Assembly: GCA_964519585.1 (NCBI GenBank)
Contig: CAZFIO010000026.1
Span: 1 to 16,520 of the forward strand
DNA: 16,520 nucleotides
Source of the DNA: CAZFIO01 sp964519585
Lineage (GTDB): Bacteria; Bacillota; Clostridia; Tissierellales; Tissierellaceae
Reading direction: 5' to 3'
The notes under the pieces were generated by a model. The model searched no databases. It was not told the origin of the DNA and saw only the letters and a program-made list of their open reading frames with translations. This document shows positions 7,393-14,894 of the stretch, one piece after another; the stretch's first letter is position 1; every line of letters begins with the position of its first letter. Made by a program: the position numbers and the translations under genes.

Positions 7393-7550
7393 AAATAAGT
7401 TAATTTTAATATATCATTATTAACCAAAAGTTAAAAGAAAAAAAGTACTTCAAGCTTCAAATAAAATATTTTCTATAATCTAGCCTAGATTGTTCTATAT
7501 TCTTCCATATCTAGTATATTATATTAGATGGATTAAAAGGAGTGTATCTT

Positions 7551-7649
7551 ATGAGGTTTTTCTTCATTAGCAAGAGGTTTTTAAATTATTTTATAGCTAT
7601 TATATTGGCTGGAATATTTATACTTATTTTACTATCAATATTCAAATAA
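7551..7649 (+). CDS. 32-residue single-pass membrane peptide, function unknown
   Basis: An ATG-to-TAA frame with AAGGAG eight bases before the start and a hairpin terminator beginning directly after the stop. The product begins MRFFFISKRFLNYF and then is almost purely hydrophobic (about residues 13-31), ending in Lys: one membrane segment with a basic N-terminal flank, so the N-terminus is probably cytoplasmic. There is no Cys for lipidation and no clear signal peptidase site. I do not recognise the family. It could be a small membrane regulator, a type I toxin-like peptide or a phage-type remnant; no antisense RNA promoter was identified to support the toxin idea. Good translation and termination signals raise confidence despite its size. 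Confidence 0.55.
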   Translation: MRFFFISKRFLNYFIAIILAGIFILILLSIFK

Positions 7650-7675
7650 ATGCCCTATGATTTTTCATAAGGCAT
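7650..7675. terminator. bidirectional intrinsic terminator between the membrane peptide gene and the cardiolipin synthase gene
   Basis: Arms ATGCCCTATGA (7650-7660) and TCATAAGGCAT (7665-7675) pair over 11 positions with one mismatch, around a TTTT loop. The plus strand ends in TTTAT; the minus strand ends in TTTATTTG. It abuts the stop codons of both convergent genes. Confidence 0.75.
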
Positions 7676-7676
7676 T

Positions 7677-9134
7677 TTATAGTATAGGTGAAAGGAGTCT
7701 TGATACAGATTCCTTTATTTTTACTATCCTGGATCTATTTTTATAGTCTTCTAAGGTGATTTCCTTGCATAGGTCTATATCCTTAAGGAATTTTTCACTT
7801 AGCTTAAGATTTACTGTTTCATCATATATAAAGGCATTTACTTCAAAGTTTAATTTAAAGCTTCTTATATCCAAATTTGCTGTTCCTACTGTAGATATAT
7901 AATCATCGGCTATAATCACCTTTGAATGTAAGAAACCCTTCTCATAGGTATAGAACTTTACCCCTGCCTGTAGCAGCTCACCTATGTAGCTCATACCTGC
8001 CCAATATACAAATAAATGGTCAGGCTTGTTTGGAATCATTACCCGGACATCTAGGCCAGAAAGACCTGCTAGTCTTAAGGCTTCAAATATACTATCATCA
8101 GGTATAAAGTAGGGGGTTTCTAGGTAGATTCTTTCTTTTGCATCACTTATCATCTTTAGGTAGCCATCTTTGATGCTGGGCCATTTGGAGTCAGGTCCAC
8201 TGGATACTATTTGCATACCTACCTTGCTAGTCTTTCCTTCTTCATGAAGATAGGACTGGCAGGAGGTTATTTCTTGCTTGGTTGTAAACCTCCAATCTAA
8301 GAAAAATCTCCACTGTAAAGAACTTACTGATGAACCCCTTATCTTAAGGTGGGTATCTCGCCAGTGGCCAAATCTTTTGGACAGGCCCAAATATTCATCT
8401 CCTATATTAAAGCCACCTATAAAGGCTTCTCTACCATCTATTATACAAATCTTTCTATGATTTCTGTAGTTTATCCTTATACTTAGCCAGGGGACAAAGG
8501 CAGGAAAAAATACAGCTACTTCTCCACCTGCTGACTTAAGCTTGTTTATAGCCCTCCTTGATAACCTTCTGCCTCCCATGCCATCAATTAGTAGTTTTAC
8601 TTCCAGGCCTTCCCTAGACTTTTCACATAGGGCATCTATAACCTTCATCCCTATTCCATCGCTCTTAAATATATAGTATTCCATATATATATAATTTTTT
8701 GCTTGGGAAATACTTTCTAGTAAGGCTTTAAATTTCTCCTCACCTGTAAAGTAAATCTCTACAGTGTTGTCCTGGGTAAAGTATGCATCACTATTCATAA
8801 GATGCATATTTATAGCATCTTCATGTCTTGCAAAGTTAGGGTCCTTATAGTTAAACTTATTGAGGGCTATTTGTTTTTTCTGTTGGTCTGCCAGATCTCT
8901 AAAACAGGCATCCTCTTCTTCTTTGCCCTTAAACATTTTTTGCTTTGATAGGTCCTGTCCTATAAATAAATAAAGTATAAAACCTACACCAGGCAAAAAA
9001 GTCAGGACCATTATCCATAGCCAGGTACTTGTAGGATCTCTCCTTTCAAAAAAAATCAATAAAATGGCTAAAAGGATATTTATCCATATAAGATTAGAGA
9101 AAATATATATATAATTAGATAAAAATACTTTCAT
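7677..9134 (-). CDS. cls: cardiolipin synthase (phospholipase D superfamily)
   Basis: About 485 residues. It condenses two phosphatidylglycerol molecules to cardiolipin plus glycerol at the membrane. Two hydrophobic segments lie in the first 60 residues (about 12-29 and 38-58, the latter WLWIMVLTFLPGVGFILYLF), as in bacterial ClsA. Two HxKxxxxD catalytic motifs follow: HRKICIID near residue 226 and HSKVIIAD near residue 403, each followed by a Gly-rich or TANLD segment (GGFNIGDEY; GTANLDIRSF). Length and layout are normal for the family. ATG at 9134 is chosen because AGGTGG lies five bases upstream; the GTG at 9143 falls inside that ribosome site. It is 19 bases downstream of typA and probably cotranscribed with it. 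Confidence 0.93.
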   Translation of the reverse strand: MKVFLSNYIYIFSNLIWINILLAILLIFFERRDPTSTWLWIMVLTFLPGVGFILYLFIGQDLSKQKMFKGKEEEDACFRDLADQQKKQIALNKFNYKDPNFARHEDAINMHLMNSDAYFTQDNTVEIYFTGEEKFKALLESISQAKNYIYMEYYIFKSDGIGMKVIDALCEKSREGLEVKLLIDGMGGRRLSRRAINKLKSAGGEVAVFFPAFVPWLSIRINYRNHRKICIIDGREAFIGGFNIGDEYLGLSKRFGHWRDTHLKIRGSSVSSLQWRFFLDWRFTTKQEITSCQSYLHEEGKTSKVGMQIVSSGPDSKWPSIKDGYLKMISDAKERIYLETPYFIPDDSIFEALRLAGLSGLDVRVMIPNKPDHLFVYWAGMSYIGELLQAGVKFYTYEKGFLHSKVIIADDYISTVGTANLDIRSFKLNFEVNAFIYDETVNLKLSEKFLKDIDLCKEITLEDYKNRSRIVKIKESVSRLLSPIL

Positions 9135-9153
9135 AGATACCACCTGTAAATTC

Positions 9154-10971
9154 TTATTTTTTGGACTTATACCTTTTTGTTGAATCTAGTATTCTTTTTC
9201 TCATCCTGAAATTGGATGGAGTTATTTCTATCAACTCATCTTCCCCTATGAATTCCAAGGCTTCTTCTAGGGACATAATATTTGGAGGTGAAAGTCTTAG
9301 AGCTTCATCTGAACCTGATGCCCTAACGTTTGTCTGTTGTTTTTTTCTACATACATTTACATCTATATCCAAGCCCTTGGGACTGGATCCTACAATCATG
9401 CCTCTATAAACTGGGACACCTGCCCCTATAAATAGGACCCCTCTTTCCTGGGCTGAGTGCAAACCGTAGCTTGTAGATTCGCCAGTTTCAAAGGATATAA
9501 TCGAACCTTCTTTTCTTTTTGGAATATCCCCCTTATAGGATGAATATCCATCAAAGATTGTATTTATTATGCCATTACCCTTGGTGTCTGTCATAAATTC
9601 CTGCCTATAACCTATCAAGCCTCTAGCAGGTATAGTAAATTCTAGCCTACCATAGCCCCCAACTGCTTCTGCCATACTTATCAGCTCACCCTTCCTTTGA
9701 CCAAGTTTTTCTATTATGGCACCTGCATATTCATTAGGCACATCTATCATTACCTTTTCCATAGGCTCTATTCTTTTTCCATCTTCATATCTAAATAGAA
9801 CCTCTGGTTTTGATACTTGAAATTCAAAGCCTTCCCTTCTCATGGTTTCGATTAAGACAGATAGGTGAAGCTCTCCCCTACCTGAAACCTTGAAGGCATC
9901 TGTAGATTCTGTATCTTCAACCCTAAGGCTTACATCAGTTTGAAGTTCCTTGTAGAGTCGGTTTCTTAATTGTCTTGAGGTTACATATTTTCCTTCCCTA
10001 CCAGCAAAGGGGCTGTCGTTTACTGAGAAGGTCATAGCTAGTGTAGGTTCTGAAATTGTTATAAAAGGCAGGGCTTCTGGACTATCCACTGGGCAAATTG
10101 TATCACCTATGTTGATATCAGCAATCCCAGATACTGCTATTATACTTCCAGCATAGGCCTCATCCACTTCTACCCTATCAAGTCCATCAAACTCATAAAT
10201 CTTGCCAATCTTCACCTTGTCGTGTTTATCTGGGTCCTGCATATTTACAATTACAGCCTCCTGGTTGTGGTAGATTTTCCCTCTTTCAATTTTACCTATA
10301 CCAATCCTACCTATATATTCATTGTAGTCTATGGTTGAAATAATTATTTGCAGGGGTTTTTCTTTGTCTCCAGAAGGAGCTGGAATGTAATCAATTATAG
10401 TTTCAAATAAATTCCTTAAGGAGTCATTTTGAGTCTCCGGATCTAGACTGGCAATCCCTTTTTTTGCTGAAGCAAATACAAATGGACAATCCAATTGGCT
10501 ATCATCTGCCCCCAATTCAATAAATAAGTCCAAAACCTCGTCTATCACTTCCTCTGGTCTTGCCTCCGGCCTATCTATCTTATTGATACAAGTTATCACT
10601 GGAAGTTTTATATCCAGGGCCTTTTTTAGGACAAATTTGGTTTGAGGCATGGGCCCTTCAAAAGCATCTACCAGCAAGACCACACCATTTACCATCTTAA
10701 GTACCCTTTCCACTTCTCCGCCAAAATCAGCATGCCCAGGAGTGTCAATGATATTTATCTTGGTATCATTATAATTCACTGCAGTGTTTTTGGAGAGTAT
10801 TGTGATACCCCTCTCTCTTTCTATATCTCCAGAGTCCATAACCCTATCTGCTACCAGCTGATTTTCCCTAAAGACTCCAGACTGCTTAAGCATACTATCT
10901 ACTAAGGTAGTTTTCCCATGGTCAACATGGGCGATTATTGCTATATTTCTTATATTCTTACTAATGGTCAT
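9154..10971 (-). CDS. typA: ribosome-associated GTPase TypA/BipA
   Basis: A 605-residue translational GTPase of the EF-G-like class that binds ribosomes and helps 50S assembly and growth under cold or other stress. G1 is AHVDHGKT (about 14-21), switch I region RERGITI, G3 DTPGHAD (about 76-82), G4 NKID (about 130-133); the C-terminal half carries the BipA-specific segment RGLIGYRQEFMTDTKGNG and the tail RKKQQTNVRASGSDEA. Length is normal. ATG at 10971 is chosen because AAAGGA lies seven bases upstream; the ATG at 10977 lies almost on top of that site. It leads a typA-cls pair; the upstream gene is separated from it by a terminator. Confidence 0.96.
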   Translation of the reverse strand: MTISKNIRNIAIIAHVDHGKTTLVDSMLKQSGVFRENQLVADRVMDSGDIERERGITILSKNTAVNYNDTKINIIDTPGHADFGGEVERVLKMVNGVVLLVDAFEGPMPQTKFVLKKALDIKLPVITCINKIDRPEARPEEVIDEVLDLFIELGADDSQLDCPFVFASAKKGIASLDPETQNDSLRNLFETIIDYIPAPSGDKEKPLQIIISTIDYNEYIGRIGIGKIERGKIYHNQEAVIVNMQDPDKHDKVKIGKIYEFDGLDRVEVDEAYAGSIIAVSGIADINIGDTICPVDSPEALPFITISEPTLAMTFSVNDSPFAGREGKYVTSRQLRNRLYKELQTDVSLRVEDTESTDAFKVSGRGELHLSVLIETMRREGFEFQVSKPEVLFRYEDGKRIEPMEKVMIDVPNEYAGAIIEKLGQRKGELISMAEAVGGYGRLEFTIPARGLIGYRQEFMTDTKGNGIINTIFDGYSSYKGDIPKRKEGSIISFETGESTSYGLHSAQERGVLFIGAGVPVYRGMIVGSSPKGLDIDVNVCRKKQQTNVRASGSDEALRLSPPNIMSLEEALEFIGEDELIEITPSNFRMRKRILDSTKRYKSKK

Positions 10972-11026
10972 ATGCATTTCCTTTCATTATGATCTTTCTT
11001 TTACAACAGGACTAATTCTATCATAT

Positions 11027-11054
11027 AATATAATCTTTTAATAGTAGTGGACAA
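11027..11054 (-). promoter_or_regulatory. possible sigma-A promoter of typA-cls
   Basis: TTGTCC (11054-11049) followed by TATATT (11032-11027) with a 16-base spacer, or TATTAT (11030-11025) with 18. Matches are moderate. The start would lie about 50 bases before the typA ATG. The -35 lies inside a GGACAAAGGGGACGG motif (plus strand, 11049-11063) that may be part of a dispersed repeat. Confidence 0.4.
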
Positions 11055-11075
11055 AGGGGACGGGAAATTTCCATT

Positions 11076-11104
11076 AAAAATGCGTTGAAGCTCTCACCAA
11101 CGCA
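11076..11104 (-). terminator. intrinsic terminator of the RsbW-like gene
   Basis: In the minus transcript TGCGTTG and CAACGCA pair around a 10-base loop, followed by TTTTT, about 27 bases after the stop codon of the RsbW-like gene. It separates that gene from typA. Confidence 0.8.
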
Positions 11105-11130
11105 AATTTTCACCCTATGTAGATCACCCT

Positions 11131-11535
11131 CTAGTCAAAATATTTAATAGCTGTTACCCTGTTTTCTTTTATTATCAATTCATCTGATAGGCCTTCTACT
11201 AAGATTAAACCTCTACCCCCAAAGCTTAAGTCTAGGGGATTATAACTTTTCAGATCAAAGTCTATACCCGCCCCTTCGTCCCTTACATCTATGGTTATCT
11301 TTTTGTTCAAAATACTAATTTCTAAGTTTACACACTTAGTATCTAAACAATGGTTACCATGAAATACACCATTTATAATTAATTCATTTATGATAAGGCG
11401 TATATCAAATATAGTATCTTTGTTATCTATTATTTTGTTTAGTTGGTTAAGAACATTATCCACGAAACCTTTAATAAGGTCTAAGTCGCTACATATGGAC
11501 CCAGCATAAATGAAATCCATTTCCATCACATCCAT
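11131..11535 (-). CDS. RsbW/SpoIIAB-like anti-sigma factor, HATPase_c_2 serine kinase
   Basis: 134 residues at most, the usual size of anti-sigma switch kinases. GHKL ATP-site motifs are visible: N-box with Glu51, Asn55 and His59 (INELIINGVFHGN), G1 box DEGAGID (86-92) and the lid region GGRGLILVEGLSDE (106-119). Family members bind a sigma factor in the ATP state and phosphorylate an anti-anti-sigma partner. Neither partner is adjacent, so this is an orphan copy. A sigma-B-form promoter lies just upstream (11554-11579). The predicted RNA start (about 11547) leaves only about 12 bases before the ATG at 11535, with no ribosome site, so the in-frame ATGs at 11526 or 11520 may be used. Target sigma factor is unknown. 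Confidence 0.8.
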   Translation of the reverse strand: MDVMEMDFIYAGSICSDLDLIKGFVDNVLNQLNKIIDNKDTIFDIRLIINELIINGVFHGNHCLDTKCVNLEISILNKKITIDVRDEGAGIDFDLKSYNPLDLSFGGRGLILVEGLSDELIIKENRVTAIKYFD

Positions 11536-11553
11536 TCAAGTCTTATATGTAAT

Positions 11554-11579
11554 TTACCCAATATTAAATACTTATAAAC
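11554..11579 (-). promoter_or_regulatory. sigma-B-type promoter of the RsbW-like gene
   Basis: GTTTAT (11579-11574), a 14-base spacer, then GGGTAA (11559-11554). The known sigma-B consensus of Bacillota is close to GTTTAA-N12..16-GGGTAT, so this differs at one position per hexamer. No good sigma-A site was found in its place. Placement 19 bases before the ATG at 11535 gives a very short leader. Confidence 0.7.
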
Positions 11580-11600
11580 TAAATTATTTTTTAAAATTGT

Positions 11601-11626
11601 GTTTAATAATCTTATAGCTTGGGTAA
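11601..11626 (+). promoter_or_regulatory. sigma-B-type promoter of the rubredoxin gene
   Basis: GTTTAA (11601-11606), a 14-base spacer, then GGGTAA (11621-11626): exact -35 and one change in the -10 relative to the sigma-B consensus. The predicted start near 11633 leaves a leader of about 37 bases with a good ribosome site. It mirrors the promoter of the divergent RsbW-like gene, with 21 bases between the two -35 boxes. Confidence 0.72.
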
Positions 11627-11669
11627 ATTTAAAAAGAGTCACAAAAGAAAATAGAAAGGAGAATGTAGA

Positions 11670-11828
11670 ATGGATAGATGGGTATGTGAACCATGTGGTT
11701 GGGTATATGACCCTGCTGAAGGAGACCCAGATGGAGGTATTGAGCCTGGTGTGGCTTTTGAAGCCCTTCCGGAAGATTATGTTTGCCCAGTATGTGGAGC
11801 AACCAAAGATTTATTTTATAAGGAGTAG
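11670..11828 (+). CDS. rubredoxin
   Basis: A 52-residue iron protein, the normal size for rubredoxins, which carry single electrons from NAD(P)H oxidoreductases to rubrerythrin, superoxide reductase or flavodiiron proteins in anaerobes. Two Cys pairs bind one Fe: CEPCGWVYDP (C6, C9) and CPVCGATKD (C39, C42). The first knuckle is slightly unusual in having Glu-Pro where most have x-x-C with Val/Thr/Lys, but spacing C-x2-C is kept. Trp4, Tyr13 and the PEDYVCPVCG block are typical. AAAGGAG lies eight bases before the ATG. It has its own sigma-B-type promoter and terminator, so it is a monocistronic unit divergent from the RsbW-like gene. Confidence 0.95.
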   Translation: MDRWVCEPCGWVYDPAEGDPDGGIEPGVAFEALPEDYVCPVCGATKDLFYKE

Positions 11829-11833
11829 TACAT

Positions 11834-11867
11834 AAAAGGCCAGCAAATAAAATGCGGGCCTTTTTTT
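11834..11867 (+). terminator. intrinsic terminator of the rubredoxin gene
   Basis: AAAAGGCC (11834-11841) pairs with GGCCTTTT (11857-11864) around a 15-base loop, and seven Ts run from 11861. It starts five bases after the rubredoxin stop. Confidence 0.88.
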
Positions 11868-11890
11868 GTTTGATTGGTAAATTGGTCAGC

Positions 11891-11920
11891 AAAAATGCGC
11901 TAGGGACCGTCCCCAGCGCA
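11891..11920 (-). terminator. intrinsic terminator of the lon-engB transcript, with GGGGACGGTCCC core
   Basis: In the minus transcript TGCGCTGGGGA pairs with TCCCTAGCGCA (11 positions, one G-U) around a CGG loop, followed by TTTTT. It lies 17 bases after the engB stop. The core GGGGACGGTCCC resembles the GGACAAAGGGGACGG element near 11049-11063. Confidence 0.85.
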
Positions 11921-11937
11921 CTCGCACAATCGTTCCC

Positions 11938-12525
11938 CTATTGTTCAACTATTGTTTCAAACTCCTTCCATACTTCCTCAACATTATGCTTGTCTGTTGC
12001 TGAGTAGGGTATTACAAGTTTTGTATCTTCAATAGCAAGTTTCTTCCGGATAATTTTTAAATGTTTAAGCCAGTTTCCCCTAGATATTTTATCTGATTTT
12101 GTTGCTATAACTAACCCCCTATAACCATAGGACTTGATCCAATTATACATCATTAAGTCTTGGTTGGTTGGTTCATGTCTTATATCAACTATAAGAACTA
12201 CTTCCTTAAGATTCTCCCTGGTTGACAGGTACTCTTCTATTATTTTGGCCCATTTTTCCTGCTGGGATTTTGAAACCTTAGCATAACCATATCCAGGTAA
12301 ATCTACGAATCTGAAAGAATCATTGATTATATAAAAATTAATGGTTCTAGTCTTGCCTGGCTTTCCACTGGTCCTAGCTAGGTTTTTCCTATTTATCATA
12401 GAATTTATAAAAGAGGATTTCCCCACATTGGACCTACCTGCAAAAGCAAACTCTACCAGGTCGTCATCAGGATATTGTTTTGGGTTTACTGCTATAGCAT
12501 GTAAATCAGATTTAAGAATCTTCAT
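11938..12525 (-). CDS. engB: ribosome biogenesis GTPase YsxC/EngB
   Basis: 195 residues, the same length as Bacillus subtilis YsxC. It is a small essential GTPase that acts in late assembly of the large ribosomal subunit. G1 is GRSNVGKSS (about 29-37), the switch I region is RTSGKPGKTRTINF, G3 DLPGYGYAKVS, G4 TKSDKISRGN, and G5 PYSATDK near the C-terminus. The start at 12525 (MKILKSDLHAI) is chosen because the product then aligns with the known start of YsxC (as I remember it) and AAGGGA is nine bases upstream; the ATG at 12534 touches that ribosome site. It overlaps the end of lon by 14 bases and is probably translationally coupled to it. Confidence 0.95.
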   Translation of the reverse strand: MKILKSDLHAIAVNPKQYPDDDLVEFAFAGRSNVGKSSFINSMINRKNLARTSGKPGKTRTINFYIINDSFRFVDLPGYGYAKVSKSQQEKWAKIIEEYLSTRENLKEVVLIVDIRHEPTNQDLMMYNWIKSYGYRGLVIATKSDKISRGNWLKHLKIIRKKLAIEDTKLVIPYSATDKHNVEEVWKEFETIVEQ

Positions 12526-14872
12526 CTTTTTCATTCCCTTTTACTAAGGCATGGTCTAAAACTGTGTTCATATCTTTGGCCAAAATAAATTCTAATTTTC
12601 TTCTAATCTTTTCTGGAATATCCTCTAAATCCTTATTGTTTTCATAAGGAATTAGGACCTTCTTTATCCCCATCCTATTGGCCGCAAGGACCTTCTCCTT
12701 AATTCCACCTACTGGTAGCACCCTACCTCTTAGGGTAATCTCTCCTGTCATTGCAACATTTTTATCTATAGGTATATTTGATAGGGCTGAAATAACTGCC
12801 GTTCCTATGGTTACCCCTGCAGAAGGCCCATCTTTTGGAATAGCACCCTCTGGTACATGGATATGGATATCCATTTTTTCATGGAAGTCTCCTTCTACAT
12901 TAAGCAGCTCAGAGTTTGCCCTTATATAGGAAATTGCTGCCATGGCTGATTCCTTCATAACATCCCCCAGCTTACCAGTTAGCTGAAGCTTACCCTTGCC
13001 TTTCATTATATTGACTTCTATTGATAGGGTCTCCCCACCAACAGCAGTCCAGGCTAGACCATTGGCCACACCTATCTGATTTTCTTCTTCCACCTTATCA
13101 TACCTATATTTTGGAATACCCAAATAATTAGATATATTCCCAGCAGTTATTCTTACATTCTCTATATCTTCTTCTACAATTCTTTTTGCAGCCTTCCTGC
13201 ATATATTGGCAATATTTCTTTCAAGATTTCTTACCCCAGCCTCCCTAGTATAGTGGTTGATTATATATCTTAGGGCTGGCCCTGAAATATTTAGGTTTTC
13301 TTCCTTAAGTCCATGCTCTTCCCTTTGTTTTGGGACAAGATACCTTTCAGCTATTTGCAACTTTTCTTCCCCTGTATAAGAACTGATTTCTATTACTTCC
13401 ATCCTATCCAGCAGGGGTCTAGGTATGGTTGATGTAGTATTGGCTGTGGTTACAAAAAGTACCTTTGACAAATCAAATGGAACATCTAAGAAGTGGTCTA
13501 TAAAGGTGGAATTTTGCTCTGGGTCTAGAACTTCTAGCAAGCCACTGGCTGGGTCTCCCCTATAGTCACTGCTTAATTTATCTATCTCATCAAAAAGAAA
13601 GACTGGGTTTTTTGTTCCTGCCTTTCTAATGGAACTGATAATCCTACCTGGCATACTTCCTATATAGGTCCTTCTATGACCCCTGATTTCTGCCTCATCC
13701 CTAACCCCACCTAGAGACATTCTTGCAAATTCCCTATCCAAGGCTCTAGCTATGGATTTTGCTATGGAAGTCTTACCAACTCCTGGAGGTCCTACTAGAC
13801 AAAGTATAGGTCCCTTCATAGAATTAGTAAGTTTTCTTATGGCTATAAACTCCAAAATCCTTTCCTTTACATCCTCAAGCCCAAAGTGGTCTTCATCAAG
13901 AATTTGCCTGGATCTTTTTATATCAATTTTACTTTTGCTTTCCTTATTCCATGGTAAATCTACTATCCAATCTAGATAGGTCCTTATCACCCCTGTTTCT
14001 GGAGAATGAGGTGACATTTTGGTTAGCCTATCTACCTCTTTTAAGGCCTTATCCTTAGCTTCTTTAGGCATTTTCAGTTTATTAATCTTCTTACGATAAA
14101 TATCAACCTCACTGGAGATATCTTCATCTTCTCCCAGTTCTTTTTGTATAGCCTTCATTTGCTCTTTTAGATAGTACTCTTTTTGAACCTTATTTATTTG
14201 TCTCTTAACTCTTTGATTAATTTCATCTTCTATTTTTAAAAGCTCTATCTCTTCCTGTAGTATCCCATGAAGAACTTCCAGCCTCTCTACAAAATCAAAA
14301 GTTTCCAGGATTTTTTGATCATCTTCTGGTTTTAAAAAAACATAAGAAGCTATTATATCCACTAGTCTTCCTGGATCTTCTATATCAGAAACAGCCACTA
14401 GGACTTCAGTAGATACCCTGGTATTTAGGTTTATATATTCTTCTAGGTCATTTAAGACTAATCTCATTCCTGCCTCAATTTTTTTATCCTTAACTATATC
14501 CTCAGGCTCATAGGTTAATTCTTCTATTTCAGCCTCAAAATAAGGGTCTTCCTGGATAATTTCAACTACCTTTCCCCTGTTTATACCTTCTACCAAGACC
14601 CTTATACTGCCACCTGGTAGTTTTAGCATTTGCTTTACCTTGGATATAGTTCCTACATGATAAAAATCATCAACTTCCGGCTCATCTACCTTAGGGTCTA
14701 TTTGTGAGCAAAGCAATATATAGGAATCATCTAGCATTGCTTTTTCCAAAGCATTTACTGATCTGTCCCTACCTACGTCAAAATGGATTACCATATGAGG
14801 AAATATTGACATCCCTCTTAAAGGTATCAGGGGTAAATTCATTTTTTCTATTTTATAATTCTCTTTTCCCAT
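12512..14872 (-). CDS. lon: ATP-dependent protease LonA
   Basis: A 786-residue cytoplasmic protease that unfolds and degrades damaged and regulatory proteins. The N-terminal substrate-binding LON domain (about 11-205, LPLIPLRGMSIFPHMVIHF) is followed by a coiled-coil linker (about 205-280). The AAA+ module has Walker A GPPGVGKT (361-368) and Walker B VFLFDEIDK (424-432). The C-terminal protease has the Ser-Lys dyad Ser684 in KDGPSAG and Lys727 in GGIKEK. Length and motifs are those of LonA, not the membrane-bound LonB. AGGAGGGAT precedes the ATG by a few bases. It sits between clpX and engB, as in B. subtilis (clpX-lonB-lonA-ysxC) but with no lonB. A hairpin with U8 lies just before it. Confidence 0.97.
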   Translation of the reverse strand: MGKENYKIEKMNLPLIPLRGMSIFPHMVIHFDVGRDRSVNALEKAMLDDSYILLCSQIDPKVDEPEVDDFYHVGTISKVKQMLKLPGGSIRVLVEGINRGKVVEIIQEDPYFEAEIEELTYEPEDIVKDKKIEAGMRLVLNDLEEYINLNTRVSTEVLVAVSDIEDPGRLVDIIASYVFLKPEDDQKILETFDFVERLEVLHGILQEEIELLKIEDEINQRVKRQINKVQKEYYLKEQMKAIQKELGEDEDISSEVDIYRKKINKLKMPKEAKDKALKEVDRLTKMSPHSPETGVIRTYLDWIVDLPWNKESKSKIDIKRSRQILDEDHFGLEDVKERILEFIAIRKLTNSMKGPILCLVGPPGVGKTSIAKSIARALDREFARMSLGGVRDEAEIRGHRRTYIGSMPGRIISSIRKAGTKNPVFLFDEIDKLSSDYRGDPASGLLEVLDPEQNSTFIDHFLDVPFDLSKVLFVTTANTTSTIPRPLLDRMEVIEISSYTGEEKLQIAERYLVPKQREEHGLKEENLNISGPALRYIINHYTREAGVRNLERNIANICRKAAKRIVEEDIENVRITAGNISNYLGIPKYRYDKVEEENQIGVANGLAWTAVGGETLSIEVNIMKGKGKLQLTGKLGDVMKESAMAAISYIRANSELLNVEGDFHEKMDIHIHVPEGAIPKDGPSAGVTIGTAVISALSNIPIDKNVAMTGEITLRGRVLPVGGIKEKVLAANRMGIKKVLIPYENNKDLEDIPEKIRRKLEFILAKDMNTVLDHALVKGNEKDEDS

Positions 14873-14894
14873 TTTATCCCTCCTATTGCTTCAG

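Larger units (their letters stand above)
11551..11629. repeat. spaced inverted repeat, 11-bp arms, in the divergent promoter region
   Basis: AATTTACCCAA (11551-11561) and its exact reverse complement TTGGGTAAATT (11619-11629) are 57 bases apart. Each arm contains the -10 element of one of two divergent sigma-B-type promoters, so the symmetry is explained by duplicate promoter sequence rather than a single hairpin. Confidence 0.85.

Noticed and set aside
7490..7520. Promoter for the small membrane peptide gene (TTGTTC and TATATT)
   Set aside because: The spacing is 19 bases and both hexamers match poorly; too weak to annotate.
11599..11835. A 78-codon plus-strand frame covering the rubredoxin region
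   Set aside because: It runs in a different frame from the clear rubredoxin, starts before the ribosome site and has no domain signal.
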